Under the pieces are notes generated by a model that was not told the DNA's origin, ran no database searches, and saw nothing but the letters and a program-made list of their open reading frames with translations. Position numbers and translations under genes: made by a program. This document shows, piece by piece, positions 48,260 through 61,409 of a stretch of DNA of 64,000 nt (positions are counted from its first letter, which is position 1; each line of letters begins with the position of its first letter). The DNA is from Linepithema humile. Its lineage: Eukaryota > Arthropoda > Insecta > Hymenoptera > Formicidae. The stretch spans positions 28,550,931 to 28,614,930 of the forward strand of contig NC_090128.1 in the NCBI RefSeq assembly GCF_040581485.1. Direction: 5' to 3'.

Positions 48260-48389
48260 CCGGTCAGCAACTAATATCGCAAGAAATACTGTTATTGCCA
48301 CTAATATATCGCGCAAAACTTTCCGACACCGAAGCCTGCCGCGGGAAATCTCCTTATAACTGGTTCCTGGAAGGGTTGCAAGCGACACC
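48260..48389. repeat. Local duplication, copy 2
   Basis: The partner of 47780-47909, in the same orientation, 484 bp downstream. It shares GGGAAATCTCCTTATA and AAGGGTTGCAAGCGA near its right end. I cannot say whether it is a dispersed repeat, a duplicated regulatory element or a pair of decayed exons. Confidence 0.8.
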
Positions 48390-51300
48390 CAAGCGTTCCA
48401 CCCACCTCTCGTTTCCACCTCTCTCCTCCTCCGCGCTCTCCTCTCAAGCCTCCTCTCTCTCACCTCCGTGTAATTCACGTCGGCTCTTGTTCCCGAGCTC
48501 GGCTGGAAAATTCACGATGAGGAGCCGAAGAAGAATCCTCCTCCTGAAATTATTGTTGCCTCATAACTTCCACCTTCTGCGCCTGTTATACGTAGAGAAT
48601 TATATACTACGCGTATATCACACTCTCGACATAATATATGCTTGTAATGTGTTTTGTAATGTGGTTGCGGGCAAGTAACGATATAAAGGTTATTGTAATC
48701 TCTCAATATTTTACCGACGTAAATGTCTTTCGTTCGCTCTCGGCGAAGGAGATTTTGTACAAATAATCGGGGACTGCGATTATGGCTGAGATATTGTTAT
48801 TATTTTGTTAATTTTATTACACTTATTCTAATCTATTAAGATGTCCGCATTACTTTCTGCCAGTATATTAATAATAATAGCGAACCATTTATATTATCGA
48901 GATAGTTTTTTCGGGTCCTTTCTTTCTCGAAATTCATTTCGGGCTTATCTCGCGGCAAAGGATGAGCACATTTTATCTTAATGTAGACCAGAACTCGTCG
49001 AAAAGAAGCTCCCGACGAAAGCTCTCTTACTCGGCTTTCGCCGTTAGGTAACTTTTATAATCCGCGTTCCCTTAATCGGGAAGTTCCTTTTGGAAAGACT
49101 TTATCTTCTTACCGGGTCTCTCTTCCACAAAGGATTTTAAACGATACTATCCCATACATTTTACGCCATTTCTTCCACAGCTAGAAATGGAAAGAGAGAA
49201 AATGGAGCCGGGTGTCATGGCAAAGCCGTCCTGATAGTTTTAAAAAGAATTTGCTTTACGAACTTCCAGTGATGGCGAATACCGCCAACTCTTCTGATTT
49301 TGCTACACAGATTCGAAATTATTACGAATCAATTATCATTAGATTTTAAGGTACGAAAAGCTTAAAGGATAGAGCTTATTGTTCATCTCGTGTAATACAC
49401 TGATTTTTTTATATATATAATTTATTCACAATTGCGACGACAATAATTTGGGAACTGGAAAATAGCGTTTTACCGGTGTACTTCGAAATTACGTCCCATT
49501 TTCTCAAATTACTGTTCAACGAAGCAAAATTACGTAGCATTACTCGGACTTTATACTGTATTACAAGTCATTACGTGTCGTTACAAGCGCACACGACATC
49601 AAAGCCTCATTTCACGTGTGATCGAACGTGATGTCGCTTTCTCTTGCGACACGATCGCATTGTAACGCCGTAACTATCCATTTGCTTTAGTACACTGCAT
49701 TCTCATTAGTTCTCGCTTTATCGCGCTCTGCTCAAACATACATAAAATTATTGAATCTGTTGATAACATTTCCTTTGCAATAATAACCAAATAATCGAGT
49801 GATAATATTTCAAATTACTGAAACAATTAAATTTACTTGAAAAAAAAAAAAAAAACGTACACTCTAGCAGCGCATTCATAAATAATACCTACTTTCGGGA
49901 TCGCCCAGACGAGAGAGATTTTATGTAATGTTCGATACTGTCTACGTGCTCGGTAAAAGTCGTCGCATCGTAAACGACAGGAAAAGTCGGTGGCCGGTAG
50001 TTAAAAGGATTAGTCGAGCCGCAAGCGACCGATGGGGGACGACGAGGAAATGACTGGTGAAAATTTCACCAGGACCGCTTGCAATATTGCTTTTACGGGT
50101 GCACGGTAAAACCGAAAGATGCCTCTAAGCTTCGTCGTAGCGGACGTACATGCTGCTCGATGGGCATTAAGGAGTTAAGGCGTGCGAGACGCCAGACGGA
50201 CGTACGAAACCGGGGGTGGATTACCTGATGGGGATGCAGGTGGCGAGGGTCAAAAACACCTTCCTGAAAAATATCCACGACAAGCCCGCAGCGGGCGAAA
50301 CGGGCGCTCGTAAAACGCTAGACCCGGATAAGTGACGAGAAGACGGGATGAGGTTCTTAGGCGACAATATGTTTTCCAGCGGCGAAACCACCGTCGAGAA
50401 TAAATCACCCCATGCCGTAAGCCCGAATGGCGCATTAATCGTAATCAATGAGTATAGAGTACGTTATTTTATCTTTTCGAAAGGAAATTCAATTGCTTTC
50501 TGTTCTTTATGCGTAGTAAAAGAAAATGTGTAATGAATAATATCTTGACGCTTCCAAGCAGAAATGTGCAAGAGCACATCTTGATAAATTTGCAACTTAA
50601 ATCTATCGGAAACGTGTGTCTACTGTTGGACGAAATACGCGTGAAATTGGAAAAGTCTCATCGCTAGCAGATATAAAGCGGTAAGCGAAGCCAAAGATAG
50701 GTTGAACCCTAGCGCGGCCTCGACAGCGTACGGATTAAGAAGCACGAAAAGCCACGGACAGTCTAATCCGTAACGCACACTTCTGGCAGTAGTGAAGGTA
50801 GACAAAAAGTCAGACACCGACCGACCGCGTCGCGCCGCGCTGCAAAGAATTGCATTTCGCGAACATCTCGCCTGGAAATATCCGCGCAACGGCATCTTTC
50901 CAGCAAGCTTGGGCTTAAGCCAGCACATGCCAACCGGGCTTTACCGCGAACAAAGAACGATCGGAAAATAGAAAATTGCCGCGGCGTGCACGAGAGGTAA
51001 AGCTCACGGACTCGGCCGGCGACACGTACCGGCGTCCTTTTCCTGCGGGCATACTAAAATCTTAACGGCACCGTAAAACCGCGATTTATCGTCCCTCGAT
51101 ATAAAAATAAATTACGGCGCCATTATCTTCCGCGCACCGCGAGAAAGCGCCGCGGAGACACGTAGCGCATAAGTCGTCATGCTTGTTTAAGCTCGGGACT
51201 TGGCGTCGATGGCTCGCGCGCTGAAGTTATCGCGACAGCGGCTGCGATAGAGATTCAGAGGTACTCGGTCGGCATTCTTGCGGCGCGATTTATGGGGGTT

Positions 51301-54300
51301 TTACGTTACAATCTTTACAAAGTTGTCATTAAATCTTACTTACTCTGTAAGTGCTTGTGTCAAGAGTATTAATAATTAAAAAAAAAGAAATACAATCGCA
51401 AGCACATTTTCAAGAAATTGTAACATTATGACGATAACTTAAAAAAAATGCATCAGCGCGCGCCTTCCATTTTCTCGGATAAATCGACACACATTTCTCT
51501 CAACTTCTCCTATAAAGCGATGCAGCTGAATCGAGATAGTCAGCTGTGCGAATTTCGAAAAGTTTTCGTCTACCGCCTTCTGGAATCCGGCCACGAGAAT
51601 CATTAAGAGTACATATGTCAGGCGAGTCGCGGCGTCGCAACGTCGCGGAAGGCCAAATGCGAAAAAACGACGGTCGAACTTGGCTCATTACAGCGGCACG
51701 GTTTTTGATCTAAATGCGAATCTAACGAGGACGCTGCGTGCTCATCGAAGGGGAAGTCCCGGAATCTTTACCGCGAAACCTCACTTATGTCGTCTACGAA
51801 AAAGAATTGCTGGAAATCGTGTAGTATTTACTTTATATTTAAGAGTTTTTAATAGCATTTCTATTTAACAAAAGAATTTACTTACATTAAAATATTAAAA
51901 AGAATATACGTTAGAAACGATGAAGAGAAACTATATATATTTGTTCAAAACTTTGTGTAATAGTAAAAGCTGATTATAAAAGTGTTATATGGATTTTAAT
52001 TGAAAAAGCATTTAAAGTAAAATATAAGAAAATGTTCAAAATAATAAAGAAGTTATCATATTTGTTTAAAATATTTATATAGCAATAACAAAGAGTAATA
52101 ATATTGAATTTTAAATTCACGAAAAAATACTATCAAGATTCACATATGTTATGTAGAATTAACAAATCTAATTGGCATTAATTATTGGAATCTTTTAAAT
52201 ATTTCGACGCTAACAGGAATTGTCTTGTATGTGCCAATAACAGATCGATAATTCAAGCCGTTGGACTGTGACGAATGGCTTTAGTCCGATACTCGGACAG
52301 TTCTGGCTTCTGTTTCAGTTTTTAGTACGCGTCCTCCGATACTCCCACACATTTGGCTATTTTTGCCCAAGTGTACAAAACCGCCCTTGATCGAAAGTTC
52401 AATAGAACGGTCGTTTCCGTCGTGAAAAATAATTTATTTGTCAAAATTGGAACAAAGAATTTCCCATTGAATTTTTAAGGAGCAAGAAGCATCTCCTAAT
52501 TGAATCGAAATTTACATACTACGATTATGCAGTTTTTTATTAATTCTGAATTAATTACAAGACGGAAATTTACACTTTTATTTAAAACTTTTCTTTATTA
52601 ATTTAAGCTTTTCCATTTTTTGTCTATTTTTTCATTTGCTTACGATAGAAGATTTTCTATGAAAATGTCATTAGGTGTCTGCACTTTTAATTAAATCATG
52701 CATTGCATGAGGGAATGGCAATCGAGGAAAGTAGCCGACTCCTGATATCGCTTCGATGAAACGAGCTGAAAAAGAACGCTGTTTCCGCCGTCGGGAAATA
52801 CGTTTTAAATATGTAACGAACCAGTAGTTAATTAAATTAAAAATTTTAATGTAGATACAGTCACGTCTCGCGGGGAACTCTGACGTTGTGATTTGTATCA
52901 TGCTGACAGACATGTATATTTAATTTTTTTGAAATGGCAGAACGTATTGGTAGAATAATTTTCTTGATACTGTTAGAAGTTAAACTTGTCATTGAATAAT
53001 ATTATTTATTTTTTAATCCAATTTAATTTTAGATTATCCATTATTTTGAGTACTTTTTTATTCGCTAAATATTTGTATTTAACATGATTATTCCAAAATT
53101 AATCTAACGCCGAGTTTATCGTCCGTTTTCTTTAATTCTTTGTGATTCTATCGCAAAGTTGAAATAATATTTACGACAATTCTGTATAGAGTTTTTCGAA
53201 TAGTTGAAGCGATGCACAATTACATAATCGGCAAATTATTTTTTAATTTTTATAAAAGTTTCTAGATGATATGATTTTATTGTATTTATTTTAACATGAA
53301 AGCAGTAAAATAAGTACAAAATATTGGTCGAAACTAATTCAGACTGCAGGGGATTAAATCATGTGTAGTGTGATGATAGACACTATAACAGAGTAACGTC
53401 TCCAACTAGACGGAAACAGACTCAAGGTTAAAACAACACCCACTTCCAGCTCGTGAATTGAATGAACACTTATTCATATTCATTGTACGTTCCACCTTTA
53501 CACGTGCCATAAAGCACGACTGCCGCTCTAAATGCCGCGACAACGTTCCGGTACGGAGCTCGTATATTAAAGTGAAAATGGCGACCGACTGGTCGGGCGC
53601 GAGCGGCAATCTTGTCGGAACAGATTTTATTGTCGCCCACGCATCGCATCGACGCTATGAAAACGTCACGTCGGGCTCGAATAAAACCCGTCTCTATTAT
53701 TTCGACTGTTAGAATCCTCCTTAAGCCCGTGAATCATAAAAATATACCGCGGAAATTTGTAATAATCTTCGTAGACGACAATCGTCCAAGAATACGAAAT
53801 GGAATTTGTCATAAATTTTGGTGTGCGTAATATGAGAAAAAATTATTTACTGCAAACTTTACTGAATTGTTAATTTTTAAATTATTTTGTCGGAATATAC
53901 TGCAATATCGAGGAACAAAATATTTTTACAAATGTTAAAAATATCTTTTAACATATCATCTAGAAAAGAAGCGCAGAGTCTCCGAGTGCTAGCAAAACCT
54001 ATTTAATTACGAGCACGATAAACAGCGTCTGCAGCGCCTCTGGTTGAGATAATTACACCAGACACGCGGAAAACCCAGAGCGAAAAACAACGTCGATGTT
54101 TCTTGTTTCTTCGCGTTTGTTGTCAAGATACAAGCGGATCCGCATTCGGTGGGAATTGAAGGAGAGACAATTGGTCTTTTTGGTCATCCCTTTTCACTCA
54201 ACACCTGGCGATCGGTGCCGTTTTCCACGACGGTTATCTAGATTAGCTTTTCCGAGTAGCACGCTCATCCCCGCGCGCTTCTTTATAGTACAGCTCATCC

Positions 54301-57300
54301 GGCGGCTTTTCCAACGATTGCGAGTGACGCATGCCGTATTGCCCGGGAAGTACTCGGCGTCGAGGCGCTTAGACATCCCGGCGCCGTTCATGTGCGGCGC
54401 CGCACGCAAGCCCCGAGCGCTATTAGCCGCACCACCCACCCTCAGAGACCACCCCCGTCGGTCGGCCGTAACCCCTTCGTGTACCCGCTGTTATACGCCT
54501 CTCCCGATAACGGTCATCGCCTTGTCCCATGGACCAATAAACTTTCGCAGATTAAGGCTCATGCCGTGTTTTATCTAAAATATGCTATCGTACGGAGAAG
54601 AATCTAATCGTATTTGTTTGATCCGTCCGTCATGTTTTCCTCAATTTTACGAGCAGGGAGAACAAGTGAACACTAAGACTGGCTGATCTTGATCACGTTT
54701 TCTCTATTAAAGGAAAGAAGCGAAAGGCATCGCAGATTCGAAAGACTCTTAATTTATTCCGGAGCTGTGACATTTTGCATAAAATGTATAATTAGTTTGT
54801 TTATTGATATCGAGTGATAAATTTTGGTGTATTTAATGCATAAATTTATCATGGAGAAATGAAGAAACATAATTTAAGCACTAATATCGTAAAGTAAATA
54901 ATTTGTGAATTCACTAACCTTGTAAATATCATTGTAAATGAAGAAAGAAGAGACGTCATTTATTATTGGAATAGGACTATGAATGTTGCTGATTGAATGC
55001 ATGGGTAATTTTCTTGAAACACGCTCGCGTGGAATAACGAAATGAGGTTGCAACGTGAATAAGAGATTGTTACCGTAGAACGCGAGCCCGAAAAATCTTG
55101 ACTTTACCGTCTCGCCGCCGCCATCTTGCGAACATCGTTAAGCTTAACGACCGCTTTCGGAATTGCCCCGGCCTTTTTTCGCCATAACGAGACACGGCAC
55201 TTGGTTCTTCGCACCCCATTCTCCATGGTTTCCCGTGCGAGAGACATTTAAGTACGTAACTTCATTGTTATGGGGCTGGTGCGGTAAAGGAATGAAGTGA
55301 GAACTTCAACTTCCGCCTTTCGTATAATCGTACACCAGAGAAATCGATTAATCGTTCAGTTCCGCGATATGCGTTTGGTCGTAAGACATTATTTCCGCAA
55401 GGAGTCACATGAGCGAATGTGCACTTTGCACATTTCTATGCTCAATTGACATAACAATCTAAACACATTATATTTTATCATTTGTCACATTTGATATTCC
55501 TTTGATATTCTTCACATTTAATGTAAAGTTTTAACGTTATGTTTTATTTATATTTATTTTTTAATATGATAACATTACGTTATCTAATCTAATATTTGTA
55601 GCTATTATCAATAATACAGTTCACTTTTCTGCGCACGTATTCGCATTAATCATTTACCGAACTCAGCCCTGAAAAGAAAACCATCGCGGAAGTAAACGGC
55701 GGGATAACAAACGGACGATCGAACTTTGCCGCCGTTTACTCGGCACGCGCTCTTCGCTCGCGGAATGGGAAAGACGGTGGGGGGGAGGGGGAGTTGTTCC
55801 GCGTCCATGAAACTTAATATTCTGTAGGAAGGACTTACGTAAGGACGCCGACGGCAAGAAGAAAGGCGCACGACGTCGGTAAAAACCCACCGCTCACCCC
55901 CGTCAGTTTCACCTATACTCGCTCGAGCAATCGATAGGGTGACTCATCGAGGGCGGTGACAGAGCTTTTTATCCCTTCTCTCTTTCCCTTTTCCTCTTCT
56001 TTCTTTTTCCTTTTCCTTTTCTTTGCCCTTGTCTTTTGACTGTAGCGCTCTCTTCCATCTATCCTCAACTTTCTTCTTTCGCCCTCGCTCGCTTCCGGCT
56101 CTAACCATCCCTTCGTTTTCTCCCTGAAAGCGTGCCCAAACTTTAAAACATCCCGCAGCAGCCCATTTTTCGGTCAGACTGTGTGGGTTCCTCTTAGGGC
56201 GACAAAATAACGTAACGCATCCTCAAGTATGCAGCTGCAGCTGCGCCGCGTATTTTTGCTCTCGGAGCTTTGCGAACTGGAACGCGAGGAGTTTCTGTCC
56301 GCAGCCAATTTGTCGCCCCGATTCGGTTTAGCTCTGACCGAAAGTCATGTTTTGCTTTCCCAATTCCGCTCTACTAGGTTAAGTAATGTTCAATTTATTT
56401 TATCTATATTGCTGCAGATAAAGAGACCTCATTCGTAGCTACGTAACAATGGCGGCATTAAATTCAGCCTCACCTAATTTTCGCGTCAAGTTTTGTTATC
56501 GCGTAACAATGGCACTTATTATGCACACTTTATTCGCTAACGATGTTGAATTTTCCATTTCCGCAAAGTTCGTCTAATCGACTCCGAAGCAAAATTCAAG
56601 CGCGGTAGAATCCGTATTCGCGAATGAATTCCGAAACGCCCCCGTGAAACAACTTCGAACACCAGCCACATTTCTACGCTATCCTCGCCGCTCTTAATTG
56701 TCTCGTTCGCGTAGCCCTTCCCGCGATCCCAACAGGCGTTCAAACTTTAAACTGCTTCATTCCACGCGAAATAACGAGACACGTTCGCGGAGTAACCCGC
56801 TGCAAGCACGCTACGCTCGCGCTCTATAATGTCTGTAGCCTGCGAATCTCTCGTCCTCAGCTAATTTGTTAGCCTCCAAGCAAATCGCCCTTTTGCTGAT
56901 CCACCAATTTTCCACATCTTCTTCGAACACGGAAATTTGCAAACTTTTAACGTTAAAAACGGGGATAATTCCAGCGTTCAAACGTTTCGACAACTTCTAC
57001 TTTTTGTTCTACTTTCCGGAAGGATTGTAGAATTTACATTTATTGCGAAAACGTATAGATTTTCAGATTCTTCCGACAGAATATTTTTCATACTTCTCCC
57101 GTACACATTTTGTTGCTAGAGGAATATCTCAATGGCAGATAAAAGTGCCTAATAAACTTTCCTCACGACAACTTCTTGCATCACGGAACTCATTAGACGC
57201 GTTTGTTCCGCTAATTTTCATCCCTATTTTTCTTTCGCCACTTCTAGACACAACGCGTGTCCGCTCAGGTCCACGTGAGAGATTTTTAAGATGGGATTTT

Positions 57301-58899
57301 AACGAGCACGTAGGGTATTTTTCAGAGTCTTCCTCGCCGGTTGCTTTAATACTTCTCGCCCGCCTCCTCTTGCACGTCGGACGTGCTCTCGAACTTTAAA
57401 ATGCATTCCGCTTACCCACGCTTCTGTGTGCCAGGATTTTTGCAGCACAAAAATAACGAGATGCATTCGGCGGAGTGCAAGCGTTATCTGCACGTATCGA
57501 TAACAAGCGCGCGACGGAACGTCATTACCAGCCAATTTGTCGGCTTATAACTCTTTTCGCTGATTCATCCGTGCTTTCTCTCCAATTCCGTTTCGTTACG
57601 CAGTCTTCTTTTAAGTTTCTTACAAATTATAAGACTCGTCAAACGCAATCAACGACTAATGAAATTTCGAAAAGACCGCACGTCGCTTTTTTTGCATTTG
57701 CGAGTGAAAGTTTAATTAAATCTGTGAACAAAAACAATATTGTAAAAAATAACATTTTCCATAAAATAATGTAATAAAAGATCAAATTTATTTTTGAATG
57801 TAACATCGCCAGATATTGTACAGGAATTTAAAAATACATTTTATATATTTTTAACAATTTTTTACAATATTAGTGCTAATAAAATCTCGTATAATTAAAC
57901 TTTTTGTTTAATTTGTATGACGTATTTCCTGTGGTGCTTTTTGTTAATAAAATAGAATATTCTTTTATTAATTACTACAATTGCCAGGGCAAAGTTGGAA
58001 CACTGTGCATTATAAAATAATTGCTTAATTAAAGAGCTTTTTATAATCTAAATAAGAGTTTTTTAGAGCTTTATTATCTCTTTATCTTACTTTATGGCAT
58101 TGAATAAATTACATAAACTATTAATTATTGATTGTCTTTTTTAGAACTAACGAAAATATTAAAAGACTAGAAAGATGCGATTTGATTTTAGTTTGGTCAA
58201 CTAATTAACTTTCTTAACACACAAAATCACTGGCGTGCTCATGCTTTGTCTATGTCAGACAAAAGAAAACTCAAAGTAACAAAGCCATTCATTTTAGCTT
58301 TCGTCGATTATCGAGGGAGAAACGCCTTTCGCCACTTTGTTATAAATGAAACAAGCGCTTATTAATTAACCTATCAAAAATAATGATGAGATAAATTTTA
58401 CGTTTTCTGACATTATTATCCCCGTTGAAGGAAGTTTGCCTTCTCTGTGTAACTCGTTTAGCGCCGTGTGCAACAAGTTAATACATTTTTTTTGTGACGC
58501 TGCGCTAACTCGATAAAAAAAAAGGACCTTTACACACGAACCGTTACGCGTGAACGTTGTTTGTATGACGGAAGGGCTCGACGCGAATGATGAGAGTTCA
58601 TTGCCCATTCGCGTTTCGAATCGCAGATTCGTGATCGGTATTTACGTCGCAACCACGGCTGCCGTAAACGTGAAGCTGTGGTGTTTATTGACGATCCCGT
58701 GCAAACGGATGCTGCATAAACATCCGCGTATTCACGTTCAACGCGTTTGTCCACAATTTGCAGTACTGTCAGTCGCAGATTTCTTGTTCCGAGCCGTAGA
58801 AATTTTTTTTATCCAAAAGAGCGAAAACAAGCGCGTCGGAGATTATCGGTTTGAAAAATAAACGAACAAATTTGTACATTTATATTCCTTCACTCACGG

Positions 58900-59292
58900 C
58901 ACCAAATGTGAATTTGAAATAGGACGGGACGTCGCAGTATTTTCACTCCGGACTCTAGGATCGACTTCGGGCCGCGAGTCACTCTGACCGAAAGAATTTC
59001 GGGACTCGGAAAAGCGAGGGAGCTCCAAGCTCACGGTGGTCGAAATCAATACCGGGTGGCGAGAGCGAGACGAGTAGACTTAGACTAGATAGGAAAGTCG
59101 CGGGTGGATGAAAGGAAGGAAGGAAGACACAAAGGAGGCCAAGGAGAGATTCGACTTGGAGCTTTTGTACGCTCGCTCGCGCGCTCGTCCGTACAAGCGC
59201 GTCGATAAGCCGCCTCTCGCCGATTATATCGCGAGACTATCGCGAGGTATCGCGCAGAGCTTTTCCGCCAACATGACAGCCGTCAGACCAGC
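58900..59292 (+). promoter_or_regulatory. Putative promoter and 5' leader of the 59293 exon
   Basis: A change from AT-rich DNA to CpG-rich, GAGA-containing sequence with several TCGCGA words, ending at the ATG of the leader exon. An overlapping upstream frame from ATG 59108 covers this region. It stays open to the donor at 59360 but ends in phase 0, which would give a stop early in the 61100 exon, so it is read as an upstream open frame in the leader. Confidence 0.4.
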
Positions 59293-59359
59293 ATGGACTC
59301 GTTCTGTCGGTTCCTGTACAACGTCATTCTCGCCGTTGTCGTCTTTCTCAGGATCATCA
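59293..59359 (+). CDS. Putative first exon encoding a hydrophobic leader or signal-anchor
   Basis: The ATG in CAGCATGG opens 22 codons plus one base, ending at a good donor, ATCA|GTGAGT (59360). The peptide has a short polar start (MDSFCR) and a hydrophobic core (FLYNVILAVVVFL) followed by Arg, as in a signal peptide or a transmembrane anchor. It ends in phase 1 and joins in frame to the strongly coding exon at 61100. Without splicing it would stop after 24 residues. The same phase as the 20992 exon suggests alternative first exons. An upstream ATG at 59273 in another frame weakens certainty about initiation here. Confidence 0.55.
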
Positions 59360-59818
59360 GTGAGTAACGAGAGACCGATACTTCGATCAGGCAGATCTCA
59401 TTTCGCAGATAGTCGCAAAAATAGTTAGCGCGTAACAAACTCTGGCAGCAACTCTTGTTTGGAAAGCTATTGTTTTTTTTTTCTCTCTTTTTTCTTTATG
59501 ACAGAAATTACGCGCGATTGTTGTTTTGCAAGCTCTGTGAAAAGCTCTTTATGGATTTTCGGTTGTATCGACAAGTATATCAAAACGGCCGTGTGTATGA
59601 GCAATCGCAATAGCTATGCGATGCAAATTTCTGCGGTCGCAAACTCTATATTAACGGACAAGGTGTACTTCGCCAATATTAACTATGCTGAATAAATTTT
59701 ATTAGTATTCCGTGCGAGTTACCGCGAAGATAGTCGGAATATCGGATAACCGCGACTGCAGTATTTAACTTGGCTATCTATCCCGGACGAGCTTAAAGCT
59801 TAAAGCTCGAGCCATTAC

Positions 59819-59826
59819 TCTCTCTT

Positions 59827-59875
<49 letters not shown>

Positions 59876-59893
59876 TTCTCTCTCTCTCTCTCT
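59819..59893. repeat. CT microsatellite in intron
   Basis: 75 bp of (TC)n with several TTTC interruptions, between the 59293 and 61100 exons. Confidence 0.95.
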
Positions 59894-61099
59894 TGCAACG
59901 TCTAGCGCCAGATAATACCTTGCCTTCGACGATCTCCAACGACAAGCTTTCTTACCGTAATCGCCGCCGCGATAGATTAGCCAAACTTAAATTGGATTCC
60001 AACTCGATATTCAGCCTTTCGTTTCGTCCCTTCGCAAAGAGTGCAGTCAAACTCGAATAATCGGCACTTTACAATTAGCACGAAAAATTAATTTTTTTTT
60101 ATCCGACTGTCAATTTTTTCACGCTCGTATCTTTTCCCTTATCGGGGACGCAGTTTTTCGATGCGCTTTCTGGTCGGCTATAAGAGTAAAAACGGTGAGA
60201 CGCATTTATTCCGATATCGAGTGTCCCGATATGTAACGGGCGACCTTTGGAACGTCCCATGCATGCGCCGGCAGCTGCGGTTGATCGCATCTACTGCCAT
60301 GGTCTGCCATAACTCGGAACCTTGACCTTTGGCCGCTCGTTATCTACTGATATTTAAAGCCTCGAAACCGCGCCAAGCGAGGCATCGCACGCGAAACAAC
60401 GAGGCCATTCAGAATTTCTGCAAAGTAATATTCCTTAAAAAATGGCACTATTATCACGTACAGTCACGTCAGTCGGAATAGTAAGTAGCTACGCATGCGT
60501 CCGACAAAATCGATGCTTAATTTTCTTCGGTCGGTTCGCGATGCAAAAGCCATTTTGAATTAAGCATTGCAATTTTTAAATAGACGCGATATTTGATTAT
60601 TTCTTCTGATTATCCTTCTTATTATTCTATAATATTTAATTTTATCTCTGCTTCATTTAAATAAGTGATAACAGTTTTTATAAGATTTGCTTTAAAAATA
60701 TTAAAATTGTGAATAATTAATCCTTTATATTATGTATTTTGGACAGATAACGTTTTCCATCGTTTTAACTTTTATGCAGGCAAATATAAAACTAACATGA
60801 CATTTAAAAACCGCATATAATGTTAAAAAAATCTTCTAATTTAAAAAACAATTTTTGGTTTGTTATAAAAATTAAACCACGCCTGGCAACCAAGTAGAAA
60901 TGAAATAACTTTTTCAAAAAAGTGTTGAATTTGAAAGAATCGTTCGACTAATTTATTTCTAAAAATAAGGATCTACAAGAAATCATGTATAATATCTTCT
61001 TAAAGTGCTTTCATCCAGTAATTATAGTTCTAATATTTTTAATACGCTTACACACAATTTGTGAACATAATATAACAGAATATCTCGCTTTAATTTCAG
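59894..61099 (+). other. Intron between the leader exon and the 61100 exon (right part)
   Basis: The intron as a whole runs from the donor GTGAGT at 59360 to the acceptor TTTAATTTCAG ending at 61099. It is AT-rich after 60.5 kb. No coding segment is seen. The frame extending left from the 61100 exon is the intron read through. Confidence 0.5.
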
Positions 61100-61409
61100 A
61101 AAACGGCCTTCTTTCCTTCGAAAATCCCAATTACCACCTGGATCCAGCCCGGCTGGACGATGCTCTGAATAGCAACGGAAACGGCAGCTCTCTGTACGAT
61201 GAATTGTATCAGGAATTGGTCGGCAGTGGTGGCCAAGGCGGCGAGGTAACCGGCGGCGGGGGAGGGGGCGGTGGAACAAGGGTTCAGGCACGCAGAACCT
61301 ACGCCACGTTGGATCTGGGCAGTATGGGGGTGGACGTCACCCAGGGCCCCCTCACGCAGGATTCCGTGACGGACGACGCTTCCGACAACACAGACAACCA
61401 TAACCTAGG
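61100..61409 (+). CDS. Internal coding exon of an unidentified protein with an NPxY motif and glycine run
   Basis: 310 bp between a good acceptor (TTAATTTCAG) and a consensus donor (GGTGAGTG, GT at 61410). It starts in phase 1 and ends in phase 2. Codon usage is clearly coding, with many C/G third positions. The peptide starts NGLLSFENPNYHLDP: NPNY is an NPxY motif of the kind bound by PTB domains in receptor tails. Further features are SLYDELYQEL, eight consecutive Gly (about 61249-61276), RTYATLDL, and an acidic Asp/Asn-rich end. Tyr-containing motifs and low complexity fit a cytoplasmic, disordered segment of a membrane or signalling protein. I do not recognise the gene. The next exon lies beyond or far into the following intron. 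Confidence 0.8.

Larger units (their letters stand above)
41912..58899. other. Non-coding DNA, probable intron or intergenic
   Basis: About 17 kb with AT-rich blocks (for example 46.5-47.0, 51.8-52.7, 52.9-53.3, 57.7-58.2 kb) and GC-rich patches (43.0-43.5, 44.4-44.9, 45.5-45.7, 54.2-54.5 kb). Frames in the GC-rich parts overlap on both strands and show no domain. A 17-bp palindrome TGGTGAAAATTTCACCA is at 50055-50071. Microsatellites and duplications are listed separately. Confidence 0.5.

Noticed and set aside
54096..54578. 160-residue plus-strand frame
   Set aside because: Arg/Pro/Leu-rich composition in a GC-rich patch with overlapping frames on both strands.
56229..56438. Possible first exon beginning MQLQLRRVFLLSELCELE
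   Set aside because: Composition is somewhat protein-like, but the only donor (GTTAAG near 56378) is weak and no promoter or conserved motif supports it.
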